Below are positions 44,225 to 56,006 of a stretch of 64,000 nt of DNA, one piece after another. A model generated the notes under the pieces. It made no database searches and was not told where the DNA came from. It saw only the letters and a list, made by a program, of their open reading frames with translations. The translations under genes and the position numbers were made by a program. Position 1 is the first letter of the stretch, and each line of letters starts with the position of its first letter. The DNA comes from Plenodomus lindquistii (taxonomy: Eukaryota; Ascomycota; Dothideomycetes; Pleosporales; Leptosphaeriaceae), in contig JANUWI010000002.1 in the NCBI GenBank assembly GCA_025504975.1, forward strand, positions 3,038,001 to 3,102,000. Reading direction: 5' to 3'.

Positions 44225-47200
44225 TTACACGGGAATGCTTCGATCCAAGCTCTGCCCTTTGCACATCTCGTAGTATACCCTCTTCTTGGCGAGGAGCTCT
44301 TGATGGGTGCCACTCTCCACTATCCGACCTCGGGCGAAAACGATGATCAGATCAGCATCTTTGATAGTACTGAGACGATGAGCGACAGCGATTGTGGTGC
44401 GTCCGCTCTTTGCCTTCTCCAATGCCGCTTGTACAACTTTCTCAGACTCCGTGTCCAGAGCTGATGTCGCTTCGTCCAGAAGAAGGAGACGTGGCTCTCG
44501 GATGAGGGCTCTAGCAATGGCGATACGCTGGCGCTGACCACCTGATAGCTGGGTTCCTCTACTACCACACAGTGTGTTAAGTCCATCGGGAAGAGAGGCG
44601 ATGAAATCCCCAATGTTGGCCTGCTGAGCCGCAAATTCGATCTGCGAGTCCTTTGCCTCCGATTCGAGACCCATGGAGATGTTGTCCCGCACGGAGCCTT
44701 GGTAGAGAACAGGTTCCTGCTGGACAAGAGATATGTCTCTACGATATTTTCGAGGGCAAAACTCTTTCAACGGGCGATTGTCGCAAGTTATTTGTCCAGT
44801 TACGGGATCGTAAAAGCGCTCTAAGAGCGATATCATTGTACTTTTGCCGCACCCAGATGCGCCCACAAAAGCAATGTACTGGCCAGGTTTTACGTTGATA
44901 TTGATGTTTTGGAGAACTTTCGAGTTCGGTCTTGATTTGTACGCGAATCCAGCGTCCTGAATCTCGATGTGTGTCGGGCTCTTGTTCTTCTCCTCGTCAA
45001 AGGGCGGCTTCGCTGGGTCTTCTTGTACGGCCGGCTTCAATCGCCGTAGACCGAAGACATAGTTGGCGGCTGTAGCAGACTTCGTCAGGCTTGATGTGTA
45101 TGAGAAGAAAGCAGCAGCAGCTTCCCCGGAAAATATAACACCAATGAAGACCGTGAAAAATTGTGTTGTGGTATACTCTCCATAGCTGATGAGGCGCCCA
45201 CCATACCTAACCAAAGTTAGTATTACCTAATACGTTCAGCGGGATATTGAATATACCAAAAGCCAAGAGCCATAGCGAGGAACGAAATCGATTGCGTTAA
45301 AGCATACCAGAACATTGTAAAAGTTAAGGCTTTGATCGAACTTCTCGTAACGACCCGGAGACGGTCCTGGTACAAGTTGAGTATATGGCGCTCAAGTGCA
45401 AGACTGGATACGGTGCGAATAGCTGAGACTGCTTCAGAGGCCAAGGCAGCGCTGTTGGCGAATCGCTTGCCAGTCAACTCTTCAAGCTTGAACTCGAGGC
45501 GAATTCTGAGATAACCAGAAAAGACCAAGGGCGGCAACGCTGATAAGACTTAGTCGACCACTTTCGCAACAATAATCTCGATATGACTAACCTCCAAACA
45601 CTACGACCAAGCCGAGCTTCCAGCCTACTGCAATAGCTAGTATCGAACTCGACAGTACGTTGACGATGTTGATCCAAATGAGCATGAGATTGAATCCCAT
45701 CAACTCGTAAAGGTTTGTCGGATAGCTTGACACGTTCGAAGCCAAGGCGCCGCTTGCATTGTTTGAACCGTCGAAGAAGGCCATATCCTGCTTGAGAATC
45801 AAATCAAAGATCTCGCGCCGGTATTTTCGTGACACGTTTTGCGCAATCTTATTGGAAAAGAACCCGATTACTGCGAAAACAGCCAAATTACCCAAGGCTA
45901 CAACGAAGAACATCAGGGCGTAGAAATCACCTTGATCGATGGCTTGCGCGGCTGGAAGTTGAAAGGCACCAACAACGCGTGAAAATAAGATGGCCTGCGC
46001 AGGGTATGTTGCTCCTATGGTAGTTTAGCAGCTGGAGTTGGTGACGAGTACAAGTGGCTTACCGCCGCAAAGCGCTGCAATGGCTAAAATGACGAAGTAC
46101 CTCCATAAATGGCCTTGCTCCCGCAATATGAGAAATGTACACTTGACCAAGTTGTAGTTGATACCATCGTGGGCCGGGTCGTAATCGATTTTGTTGACCA
46201 CCGATGCTCGGGTGTGTGTGCGTATGAGAGTCGTCCCAGTCCAAGTCTCGTCATTATCACCCTGGTTTCCTCCATCGGCCTGGCCAAGATCTTGAGCCTT
46301 GACGAGGCGAGTATAAGCGCCTCCGCGCTTGAGCAGATTATCGTGAGTACCCTGCTCGATGACGGCGCCGTCGCCCATGACTGCTATATTGTTAGCATTG
46401 CGGATGGTCGACAGCTTGTGAGCAATGATGATTGTTGTTCGATATTTCGAAACGCGGTCCAGGGCTCGTTGGACAATCTTCTCAGCCTTCGGATCTAGAG
46501 CGCTGGTAGCTTCGTCTAGAAGTAGTACTGAGGGTTGGGAGACAATGCTACGAGCAATTGCAAGCCTTTGCTTTTGACCGCCGGAGAGATTTGTCGCTCG
46601 TTCTCCCAATAAGGTGTCGTAGCCTTTCGGTAATTGCTCAATGAACTCCTGAGCATACGCATCTTTGCACGCTTTCTCCACTAAAGCGCGTTGCTCTTCT
46701 TGCGGAAGGTTCGCTTTGTCCGTTCCCAATAACCCGAACGCGATGTTCTCATACACGGTCCCAGAGAAAAGTACGGGCTCTTGTTGAACAAGTCTCATGT
46801 TGGTTCTCAACCAAGTCAAGTTCAGCTCGCGGATATCCGTACCGTCAAGATATACGGTGCCACTTGGTTGGTCGTACCAACGCTCCAATAAGCCTATTAT
46901 TGTAGACTTTCCGGACCCACTAGCGCCCACGAGAGCAGTCGTTTGGTTGGCAGGCACTGAGAGAGTAAAGCCTTTGAGGACGGTAACATCTGGTCTCGCG
47001 GGGTATGCGAACACGACGTCTTTGATCTCAATACGCCCTTGGCATACCGCAGGTATCTTTCCCTCATCGCTCAGCGGATCGATCTCGGACTTTCGATCGA
47101 TTGTCTTGAACATGTCATCGGCCGAGGAGGATGCCTTCGTCAATGCAATGATCGACGGCGCGATCGTGGTCATGGCAGTTGCTGCGACTATGACAGCAAG

Positions 47201-48273
47201 AATAACGACAAAAACGTCACCGCTTTCGCTAATCTCGCCACTCGCATACATACGTATTCCTTGCCAAAATGCCAGCCCATAGCCGGAGTAAACGCAGAAG
47301 AATTCTGTCGAGAACAAAACTGCGTATATGGGCGACTTCTTCATACCCTCCGCCATGGCTTCGCCCAAAAAGGCATCATACTTTTGTGAAAGCAAAGGGT
47401 TGAGCCAAAAGGCATGCACCGTTCGGACGGTGGAGAAGACTTCTTCTGCGAGAAGGCCAGCATTCGAGTATATGGCAAGCATCTTTTTCTCATTCTTGTC
47501 GTCAAGGCCGACGCAGATTCCCACCACGACTATTATCGTAGGAACTATGGAAATCGTGATAAGCGTGAGTTTCCACTGGATAACGAAAGCCACAATGAAA
47601 GCTGTTACGAAGGTGGAGATACCCTGGATCGTCAGTGTGAGCTTTTCAGAGATACCATTGGAAACATTATTTGCGTTGGTTGTTGTTTGCGTCGTAACAG
47701 AGGCAGCATCGCTCGAATCGAAGTATGCGATGTTTTGCCGCAGGATGTGTTTGATAAAGTCGATACGAAGAGCTCTGGTCGTCCTGATTGCGGAGACGGA
47801 TATGCCAACCTACTGGATGTCAACCCCATGTAGCTCCTACCTGAAATCAAGACTTACCGAATGTACATATACCAGACCAAACTTGGCAACAAACAGGTAT
47901 ACGAAGTACAAGGTGTACTTGTCAACTTCTGATCGGTATTGCTCAGGTGTTGTAGCTCCAGCCGCGAATCCAATAAAGGTGGTGACGAATTTACCGAACA
48001 CAAGATCCATCAAAGGCAGGAGTGTTCCAGCCCCGATTGCTGCGATGAAAGCGATAATATTGAGTGTCCAACTGGTTCGGTCGGCATATTTGAAAATGCG
48101 CTATTGGAGATCAACCAAGTGTCGCATAGAACATGGGTCAAAAGCCTTACAAAATATCCTCCTGAGCCTTTCTGGGACTTGTCAGGTGGTGCATCGTTCT
48201 TGATGAGGTTGACGCTTCGCTTTTCCTCGGTTTGTTCCAGAGGCGAACGCGGTTGCTCGAGCTTTTCTGACAT
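44225..48273 (-). CDS. Full-size ABCB (MDR-type) multidrug exporter
   Basis: Six exons, 48273-48151, 48100-47858, 47809-46063, 46014-45592, 45539-45257 and 45206-44225, with introns of 48-52 bases, give 1266 residues. The order is membrane domain, nucleotide-binding domain, membrane domain, nucleotide-binding domain, as in P-glycoprotein, Ste6 and fungal Mdr1. In the first ATPase, Walker A GASGSGKST starts near 417, the signature LSGGQKQR near 530 and Walker B LLLDE near 551. In the second, GASGCGKST starts near 1055, LSGGQRQR near 1160 and LLLDE near 1181. Both sites look catalytically intact. Such pumps expel hydrophobic compounds, peptides or secondary metabolites from the plasma membrane or vacuole. 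The start used is the Met of MSEKLEQ; another lies three codons upstream. It is divergent from the Zn2Cys6 regulator gene. Confidence 0.95.
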
Positions 48274-49231
48274 GCTGGTCACGACGTGAACGTGGACTCC
48301 GCAGACACAGTCTACGATAGCTTTATATGACCATCACACCATCAAGGGGTTTCTCGTTCGGGCTTCTCACAAGCCGAATGAGCGGGAGTGCATGCCAAGT
48401 GAACTCCTCGCATAGCAGGGATCTAGAGGCTCGCATTGTACGAAGGCGTATTCTTAGCTTGCACGCGGCGGGCAAAATTGGCCGAACTGCAAACTGCCAC
48501 GGTCAAAACTTCAGAAGGATTATACACAACACGACTCTTTCTATAATCATTATCAGCACAGCGAACAACATTATGACGAAGAGTAGATAGTACAAATTGA
48601 TGAGAATTGCCTTTGTTTTCTTTTGCACTCTTTACTTACTTCCAAAGACGTGATATTGCTGAGGAAATGCCCATAAGGTTAAGCACCTGTTATGAGAGCG
48701 GGGGATTCTGCTTGCCGGGTAACTTGATGTAGCGTAGCTTAGGCTGCCTAGCGGCATGCTCGCATTGTACGAAAATCGCGGAGAAGAACATGACGTTCCT
48801 TGACGCGACACATGTGCGAACCAAATTGAATGGAATGCGATGGGATCCTGATGTGCTATTTGACAGTGTGTCATGCAGCGCACCAGATTATCCCTCAGCC
48901 CTGTAGGCTTGGCAAGCATCAATAATCACGTGATCGTCCCCAATGAAAGCGGCCCATTGGTAGATTGCGCATAATTCACTACCTGTGAGAGCGCTTGCTA
49001 CCTATGACCTTTTCAAAGCGATGGATAAATCATACTGCGCAGGAAATGCTTGCGAGCTGGTTGCCTAAAGTTAAGGCTCAAGATGTTGAGGTTGAGTCAT
49101 GACATAATCGACAAGGTCAATTGCCCGGAGGCCGAGGATTCCAGTGACCGAAGCGTTCTCCTTAGAAAGCTACACAAACAACTCATATCGCGTTCCGCGG
49201 TGTCCTCCTGCCGCGCGAAACCTGAGGGACG
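48274..49231. promoter_or_regulatory. ABC pump / Zn2Cys6 regulator divergent promoter
   Basis: The start codons of the pump and the regulator point away from each other across 958 bases. Zn2Cys6 factors often bind CGG/CCG-containing sites; scattered CGG words exist (for example near 48470 and 48500), but no clear palindromic pair stood out. No gene lies here. Confidence 0.5.
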
Positions 49232-51961
49232 ATGGACGATGGCGATGACATGGACGTGTCCGTTGATGGGGTGGTGTCAAAGCGGGCAGTGAGTGGAACT
49301 TGGGGCCGGGGTCCTACCGCAGATGGTACATCGACTGATCATCTCAGTGCGACTCGTGCAGAAACAGAAAGATCAGGTGTGACCGAGGAGTGCCATGTTC
49401 CAACTGCAAAGCCAGCAAGTTGAGTAAGTGTGTCGAGCATGCATGTCTTATGTGTGTCGCGTAGTTGCTGATTCGTGTAAGCATGCACAACAACGGCACC
49501 CACACAAAAGGCGCAGCGACAACGCATTCACATCTCAGAGGAATAGTACGTGTCCTCCTCATACTTCCCATGTCTACTTCCGCTTGATCTCCATGTAACG
49601 TTTGTCGTACTATCTGGGGATCTTGCTGATTGCTGTACAGCGAAAAGAAAATCGACCGAATTGAGGATCGCCTAGCAGGGATCGAAAATGTCCTGGCAAG
49701 CTTAGCGACCAAATTGGGTAATCTGGATATACAGAAAGATGATTCAAGCAGCCAATCACGATCAAGTCGGGTTGGTGTGAGTAACAAGGGCACCGGAGTT
49801 GCGACCGATGCTGCGACACCTGCACCATTCGAGGGCGAAACAACGCTCAATAGTCAATCAGATTATGCGCGGGAGCTTCTGGCGAAGGCCATTGGCAATA
49901 CGCCCTCGATGGAACAAAATGCAGAGATTCGGAGTGCGTTAACCGCTCTCCAAGAGCTAGTTAGCCAGCAAGGCCAAGCAACGATTTCTACCAACCCGCC
50001 CATCAATCGATCTTTCGCCGACTTCGATCCTGCCAAACTTGAACGGCCACCTTGGGTTGCGGTTAGTGATGCTTTGGACAAGGCCTGCAGTTAGTTCATG
50101 TGCCTCCTTTACTTGAAGTAATGTTACTGACGCAGAAAGAATTTCCTACCATGGCGTTTGCCATTATCTTTCCTTTTCTCAAGATGAAGAACTTGCGAGA
50201 GATAATCGAAGACGCGTACTTCAACGCAGGCTCTTGCTCTGCTTCGAGGCGTGTGCTGGCTTTTGGACTGATGGAGAATATCTTCTCCGAATTCAAAGCC
50301 TTCCCCCTAGCTGACCAGGATGTAAGTAAATACGGAGCATACGGTGATATGTGCAAGAGGCACATGGAGGTGGCTTTGAGTCAATTGGACATTCTCATGC
50401 CGGCGAGCTACGAGAACATCATGGCTCTACTGATCAGCGCTGCGCAAGCGATCGAGATGTGCAAACCATCACTGTGCTGGGTCATGATCTCGACTGCAGC
50501 TGGTTTGTGCCAGCATCTAGGCTACCATCGCATCAACACTATGACGAACGATTCTGTGGAGGATCAGAAAGCCAAGATCCACGTTTTCTGGATAATCTAT
50601 ATGTTCGATAAGACCTTGTCGCTTCGTTTAGGTCGCGCTTCAATTATTCAAGACTGGGACATCTCGCTTCCTTTTCTGCTTGGTGGAGAAGAACCTACGG
50701 ACGCTCCTGATGGAAGTCAAATGCTTTCCTACTGGATCAAGGTTGCCAGAGTACAAGGCTTGACGTATGAAAAGCTCTTCTGCCCAGCAGCATTTCTCAA
50801 ACCGCCAGAGGAGCGTGCCCGCATCGCCAACGGGCTGGTCAACGCAATGAACCAGGCCTGGTACGAGAGAGGCGAGGCGACCGTCTTAGATTTCACGGGC
50901 TCTGGCCAAGTGTTCAAGTTCGTGCCACAGCGCACAACGTCTACTATCAGCAGTCCTAGTACGACAGAGATACCATCGAAGCGTAAGCGTCTTGGACCTC
51001 CAAAGCCGATTGTTGCACCCTTAGAAGCTTCTCAGTACATACAAGGTAAGCCGATCGTCACACGTGCAAGGTAACGCTGACCGTGGCCCAGGTTCCTATG
51101 AGCGTATACAAGACGTCTTCTTCCATTCCGACGTTGTGATGCATTACTCCACATGTGCGTTGATACAAAGGGCTGTCAGCCCCGACAATGTCACATTCAA
51201 TCAAGAGTGCCTCGAGTCGTCTCGCGCCGCTCTTGCAGCCCATATGCGAGCTAATGCTCAGTTCAATACGAACGGAAATGAGGAACTGTGGTCAGGATAT
51301 GTCCACTGGTCTATTCTCAACGCCCCCTTCACTCCGTAAGCTTCCTGGCCCAGTAGTTCTGGCGGAGACCTTGCGCTGACAGCTTTCAAGATTCATCGTC
51401 ATCTTCTGCCACGTGATCCAGAAGAACGAACTCTCTGACCTGAATTCATTGTTCGATTTTGTCGGCAGTCTTGAATCCTGTCGCACTATTTCTGAAGGCG
51501 CCGATAAGCTTTACAAAATGTGTCATATGTTCTCGCAAATCGCGAAGCTTTACGTCCAAGCTAAAACACAGGAGACGAGGTCGCGAGAGCAAACAGCAGC
51601 TCGAACCAGCCAGCCCAATTACTACACTACAACTGATGGGACCCAGTTGGATCTCAACGCAATGAACTCATTCGATCCGTATCTCAGCGCCCTTGGCCTT
51701 ATGCCAAATTGGGCATGGCCCACTACTGGAGCACCTAATGTATCGGGGCAGTACGAAGCCACCCCGAATCCAAGTGGCATGAACATGTTCACCCAAGGTC
51801 AGGATATGAGCGGCGCACAGGGCACGATAGCGGCCAGTCTTGGTTTCGGGCCCCCAGGCGGACCCCAAAACGCGGTACAGGATTGGTTCTCTGGATCGCG
51901 ATATCTGATGAATTTGATGGAGGCTGGTGACGATTTACAGATGCCTGATTTCAATCTTTGA
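49232..51961 (+). CDS. Zn(II)2Cys6 transcription factor
   Basis: Seven exons, 49232-49288, 49348-49423, 49482-49545, 49641-50089, 50140-51045, 51092-51335 and 51391-51961, give 788 residues. The first three exons are tiny and together build the DNA-binding domain: SKRACDSCRNRKIRCDRG, then PCSNCKASKLTC, with six Cys spaced C-x2-C-x6-C-x5-C-x2-C-x6-C. A coiled-coil linker (KKIDRIEDRLAGIENVLASL) follows at about residues 66-90, then the fungal-specific regulatory domain (PF04082 type) with the marker AAGLCQHLGYHR. The C-terminal 150 residues are Asn/Gly/Pro-rich and probably activate transcription. Its position opposite the ABC exporter suggests it controls that gene. The exon 4/5 junction uses an acceptor four bases past an alternative CAG. 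Confidence 0.92.
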
Positions 51962-52328
51962 AAACTTGGAGCAGGCACATACAACGAGCGTCATGAGTGT
52001 TTTGGTGCTTTGGTTATTATACCCACATGAAAATCAATCGCATGTCACTAAAAGGTAAGACGGGAGAGTTCTAGCATTCTCTATGCTCCAGTGTAGATTA
52101 GTTGAATGTCATGGGGAGCCTGCCCCACACACAAAAAAAAACAAATCTAAGGCTTGTTATCATTTCATTAGTGCACAGCTCCTTTCCTCATTCCGCTATC
52201 TCAGCTCAGGAAACCGAAGATCACCTTCCGCCAATTAGCGCAAACCTTTCTCGAGGACTGAGCGTGCGCTCCCATGCCGCCCCTTCCCTTGCCTTCCCAC
52301 GCCCACTGCTTCAATCAGTATACCCTTT
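51962..52328. other. Convergent intergenic region
   Basis: It lies between the stop of the regulator and the stop of the first Cys-rich gene. An A-rich run sits at 52131-52141. No gene was supported. Confidence 0.5.
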
Positions 52329-52589
52329 CTATACCTCCCAAGGCCGACCATGTGGTTTTCTCTCGCGCTCCCTGTGCTCCTTTTCAAGCTGTGATATTTC
52401 CCTATTCTTGTTCAAACATCCCCGGCATAGCGGATTACAAGGAATATCTCTGCCTTGACGATAAGGATGATGACCCTTTTCCGGACAGGGCACAGATATC
52501 CTACCACTTTTCTTTCCATTGGGAGGCTGGTAGGGGGCGTTATATCTAGTGCCGCATTGGCAGCAAACGTTGAAGTGGTATGTGCACAT
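52329..52589 (-). CDS. Small Cys-rich protein, copy 1
   Basis: A frame of 86 residues from the Met of MCTYHFN. It has two CxxC-like pairs (CCQC near 9-12, and CRGC near 55-58) with further Cys at 35 and 51, a PYQPPNG/PYRQG repeat-like middle, and a highly charged Lys/Glu/Arg tail ending RGRPWEV-like GRPWEV. The same start (MC), Cys layout and GRPWEV end occur in a second gene 1.1 kb away, so they are paralogs. There is no signal peptide. A zinc-binding structural fold is plausible. The frame continues 84 codons upstream, but the homology stops at this Met. Confidence 0.65.
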   Translation of the reverse strand: MCTYHFNVCCQCGTRYNAPYQPPNGKKSGRISVPCPEKGHHPYRQGRDIPCNPLCRGCLNKNREISQLEKEHRERERKPHGRPWEV

Positions 52590-53703
52590 AGCGATGGCAG
52601 GGACGCGGGTTGCACTTAGGACGAGTTGTTCTTGAACTTGGTACCGTAGTACTGCTGCTGTTGCCGTTGTTGTGATATCACGACCCTCGCTAGTGAAAAT
52701 TCTTACTGCAGGAACAGCTGGTTGGTAATTGTGTTTCGTTCTGGCATAGAAGCTCGGCGGAACAAGCCATGTCTTTGATTTTGAACTGGAAATTCCATCA
52801 CAGGCAGCCCATTGAAGAGGTTGAACATCACCGCTATACACGCCTACTTCACAATATGGCTGTCAACTCTCGCTGTACATCGGTGGCTCGACACTGGTGA
52901 CGCTCCTGGTAGCAGCCAATGGATTAAGACCTGTGATGTAGTTCGCGCGAAGGCGCCCGCCCAACCATGTCAGCTTGAATACTCAAGTAGCCCTATTGGT
53001 ACGACGGTCCCATTGCAACCTTAGCCATGGTCCATATCACCGATCTCTTGGAGAACCAATCTGAATCGCTGCGAAGATTGCGCCCAGATCGACTTTGCAT
53101 GGATTAGGTACTTGAGAATGCTCACGACGACGCTCGCACGCTATCAACCGAGAGCAGCGGCAAGGGACGATGGCGAGGCATATCACGTCAAGATACCGTG
53201 GGTCAGCGAGCACGCACCGTACTTATCCCCCAATTCCCATTCTTTGGAGGCCTAATGGCATCTCGAGTGATCTCCTGCGTATTCTTGCGCTCACAAATCT
53301 CAAAGAATTGAGGATGTACGGTCTTTTGACCACCCTCTTGAAGCTTTGGAAATGATGGTAAGTCTTTTTCTTTGAGGAACGATATGAAAGAACTATATAG
53401 AAACTGCGCTCGCGACAGATAGGGCAAGAGAATATGTCTGGGGGCGCCCTCGCAAGATTATTCACGGGGAAGTCATAGTGTACACTTGAGGACACATTTT
53501 GGTGATACTCATCTATCCTATCGCTCAAGACTGATTTTCACACTTGGAAGAAAGGGTATACAACAGTTGCTCGCAATCTCAGCCGTCCATATTCGCACCT
53601 TTGAGCATCTCAAACACCCATAGCTGACACCAATTTGTTTGCAACAATCTGGATCTCGAGCGCCTGAGTACCGCCTGCATACCCATTTACAACCATCCTA
53701 CCG
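52590..53703. other. Spacer between the two Cys-rich paralogs
   Basis: No gene was supported. The minus-strand frame at 53223-53528 contains one CPIC pair (FSCPICRERSF) that might be a remnant of a related copy, but the rest does not align with the paralogs. Confidence 0.4.
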
Positions 53704-54039
53704 CTACACCTCCCAAGGCCTTCCACGGCTTGAACTCTGCTCTCGCTGTTTATCCTCCTTCTCCTTCTTCTTCCTCTCCCTCTCCTTCTTCCTCTTCTCA
53801 TCCCGCTTTTCGTTGCTCTTTTTTGAACTCTTTCTTTTAGCTTCAGTCTTTGCGACACAGTCGGTGCATTGCTCGTTATACGGCACTGGCATGCCTACTC
53901 TAAAGGGTTGAACATGACCCTCTTGCCCTTGGAGGGCACAAGGATTCGGTACTGAATAGCCTAGGCGATCCCCGCGGCGATATGGACTGTGTCTGTTTGA
54001 TCTGCATTTAGCGCAGATGTACCAGTCGTTTTGACACAT
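53704..54039 (-). CDS. Small Cys-rich protein, copy 2
   Basis: A frame of 111 residues beginning MCQNDWYICAKC. Cys pairs lie at about 9 and 12 and at 58 and 61 (CTDC), with one more at 34, and the spacing between blocks matches copy 1: SPYRRG here against APYQPPNG there, and GHVQPFRVG against HHPYRQG. The tail is an extended Lys/Glu/Arg run, about 20 residues longer than in copy 1, then RGRPWEV. The 3' coding bases around CTCCCAAGGCC on the plus strand are shared between the two genes. Role unknown; no secretion signal. Confidence 0.68.
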   Translation of the reverse strand: MCQNDWYICAKCRSNRHSPYRRGDRLGYSVPNPCALQGQEGHVQPFRVGMPVPYNEQCTDCVAKTEAKRKSSKKSNEKRDEKRKKERERKKKEKEDKQREQSSSRGRPWEV

Positions 54040-54591
54040 GATGGAGATTTCGCAATAGGATGTTGATCGCTCTGATGTGTTGCCAGAGATGTGTTGTTAT
54101 GTGCTAGTGGTGTGCAATTGTGTTTCTGACGTTTGGATATGTTTAACGTCGAAGGAAATAAGTAGTGGATCCTGTAGATATGGCCGCTTGTAGTAGGTTG
54201 TGTGTAGATAAAGCCGTCGTGATTTATTGTTATACAAAGAAGTTAAGAAACACGGCTTACTCCTTCATTCATACCCGCCAGCACCATCACATTCGCGTTA
54301 TTCAAGTGCTTTTCCTTGATCGTCCCTCATTCGGACCAAGCATGCTGAGCTTTTGAACATGAACGAGGACTGTCACGCCCAAATCAAGCGTCACTATCTT
54401 GGGTTTACGTCACAAGCCTCTCTCGGTTTGAGTAAACAAATTTGAAGCGACGCTAGTTTGTTCAATCTTTCTCGATGTCACAAGCTGATGGTAGGTATCA
54501 TCAACTAGGTGTTCGCTCGGGTTAAAAGAGTCACAAAGTGATAATGAAAATTATACAAGCACATGATAAAACCCACCAGCATTCGGCCCCC
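54040..54591. other. Intergenic region
   Basis: It holds the leader of Cys-rich copy 2 and the 3' flank of the cyclase gene. No gene was supported. Confidence 0.5.
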
Positions 54592-55617
54592 TCAAAACAG
54601 CGCGAGCGCATTCGGCGAACTCCCCACGCCCCCCGGCACATTCCCCGGCGCACTCGTGACCAAAAACGTATACCTCCCCATCCTTTCACAAACCTCACTC
54701 AATCTCTCCAAATCCCATAGCTCGCCAATCGGCATTCCCCAAAGCGGTAGCAGCGCCGCATGTAGACTCTCTTGAAAACTCGGCGGCGGCCACGCCTCGA
54801 AATTTGCATTGTCACAGGCCGCTGCTGCAAAATAGTTGTCGTGTAGAAAGTCCTTCATTGAGTCTGAGGCTTCGAGGCCGGCGTAGGTGTGTGATGTGAG
54901 TGGGAGCTGGGATTGTGTGGTTTTTACGGAGGGGGAGAGAGAATTGTAATGCGCCAACCAGCCAGTGCGGATGAGGAGGATGTCGGCAGTTTGGAACGTC
55001 GTGTTCTGTGATTTTGCGCAGGAAAGTAGATCGGCGGCCGTTATGAGATGGTTTGTAAACGGGTCGTATGTTTTACCATTGGCTTGGGACCAGCTCCACA
55101 TGTCGAGGAGGACACCGCGACCGACGATCCCACGTTTAGCCCAGGCATCTATGCCCAGACGACGAGGTTTGGACGCTTCTTCGGTGTCTAGCTTATTTTC
55201 CTCGTCGTCTCCTATTTCGGCCATGATCTCGTCGCTTGCTACGCCGTTGTAGTGGCATCCTGTCTTTGGGTCGGCGAAATGCCGGAAGCCATCCCATTGA
55301 GTGCTGGACTGTGTGTTGATTTCGATCTCGTCGTCAAACGCGCCTTTTCCTATGCTCTTGATGCGATGCTTCATAGGCTTTCGGCCAAAGAAGGTTGGGC
55401 CGGGGATGTTGAGCGGGAGATCCAGTGGTACGACTTCACCAGTCTTGACATTCTCTTGCGTCGCCTTTGCTATACGCTCTGTAGTGAGCAGATTCAGTCG
55501 CCCAATCTCATCGCTGCCGCCCCAGAACCATGCTGCGCCCTCTGGTGTACCTGAGATGTGTGGAAGATCAGCTCGCTTGGGGAAGGACGAGGCTTCATTC
55601 TTTGGGTTGAGACGCAT
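54592..55617 (-). CDS. Putative cyclase / kynurenine-formamidase-like hydrolase
   Basis: An intronless frame of 341 residues of the PF04199 cyclase family, metal-dependent hydrolases related to bacterial kynurenine formamidase and polyketide cyclases. Recognisable blocks are the N-terminal WFWGGSDEIGRLNLLT, the metal-site region TQWDGFRHFAD (fungal members have W-D-x-x-x-H where bacterial ones have HxGTHxD), GRGVLLDMW, ADILLIRTGW and, near the C-terminus, LLPLWGMPIGELWDLERL. It lacks a signal peptide. Length is normal for fungal members of about 330-350. The substrate is unknown. Confidence 0.9.
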   Translation of the reverse strand: MRLNPKNEASSFPKRADLPHISGTPEGAAWFWGGSDEIGRLNLLTTERIAKATQENVKTGEVVPLDLPLNIPGPTFFGRKPMKHRIKSIGKGAFDDEIEINTQSSTQWDGFRHFADPKTGCHYNGVASDEIMAEIGDDEENKLDTEEASKPRRLGIDAWAKRGIVGRGVLLDMWSWSQANGKTYDPFTNHLITAADLLSCAKSQNTTFQTADILLIRTGWLAHYNSLSPSVKTTQSQLPLTSHTYAGLEASDSMKDFLHDNYFAAAACDNANFEAWPPPSFQESLHAALLPLWGMPIGELWDLERLSEVCERMGRYTFLVTSAPGNVPGGVGSSPNALALF

Positions 55618-56006
55618 GATGAAAGCAGATCTGAAGTATGGAATTTGGAATGCAGCACGCGAGCAGTTGCTCTAAACCGATATCGTGGAACTTTAGTAAG
55701 CTGCACCTGCGATATTAAACATGACGTCGTGGTCGCGTAGTCGACGACAGCAGGGGCGGCAGCTAGCGCTGGTCCCCGCGTCTCGCGTACGCAACTGCCC
55801 GATGCAGTGCTTGATAAATGATGCAGCCGTATACTCATGATTTTGTCCTCCTTTTTGACCAATTTCCTCGTTAAACGGGTGTGAGTCGAATCGTGAAGAT
55901 AGAGCCAGTCCTACCTCCAAGTCTCATGACCGACACCATAGTGGATCGCAATGTACATCTAACATTGCTCAAGACACTTCTTCTTTCCACCCGATATCAA
56001 ACCCAA
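55618..56006. other. Intergenic region
   Basis: It lies between the cyclase start and the ankyrin-MYND stop. A minus-strand frame here shows no family features. Confidence 0.5.
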
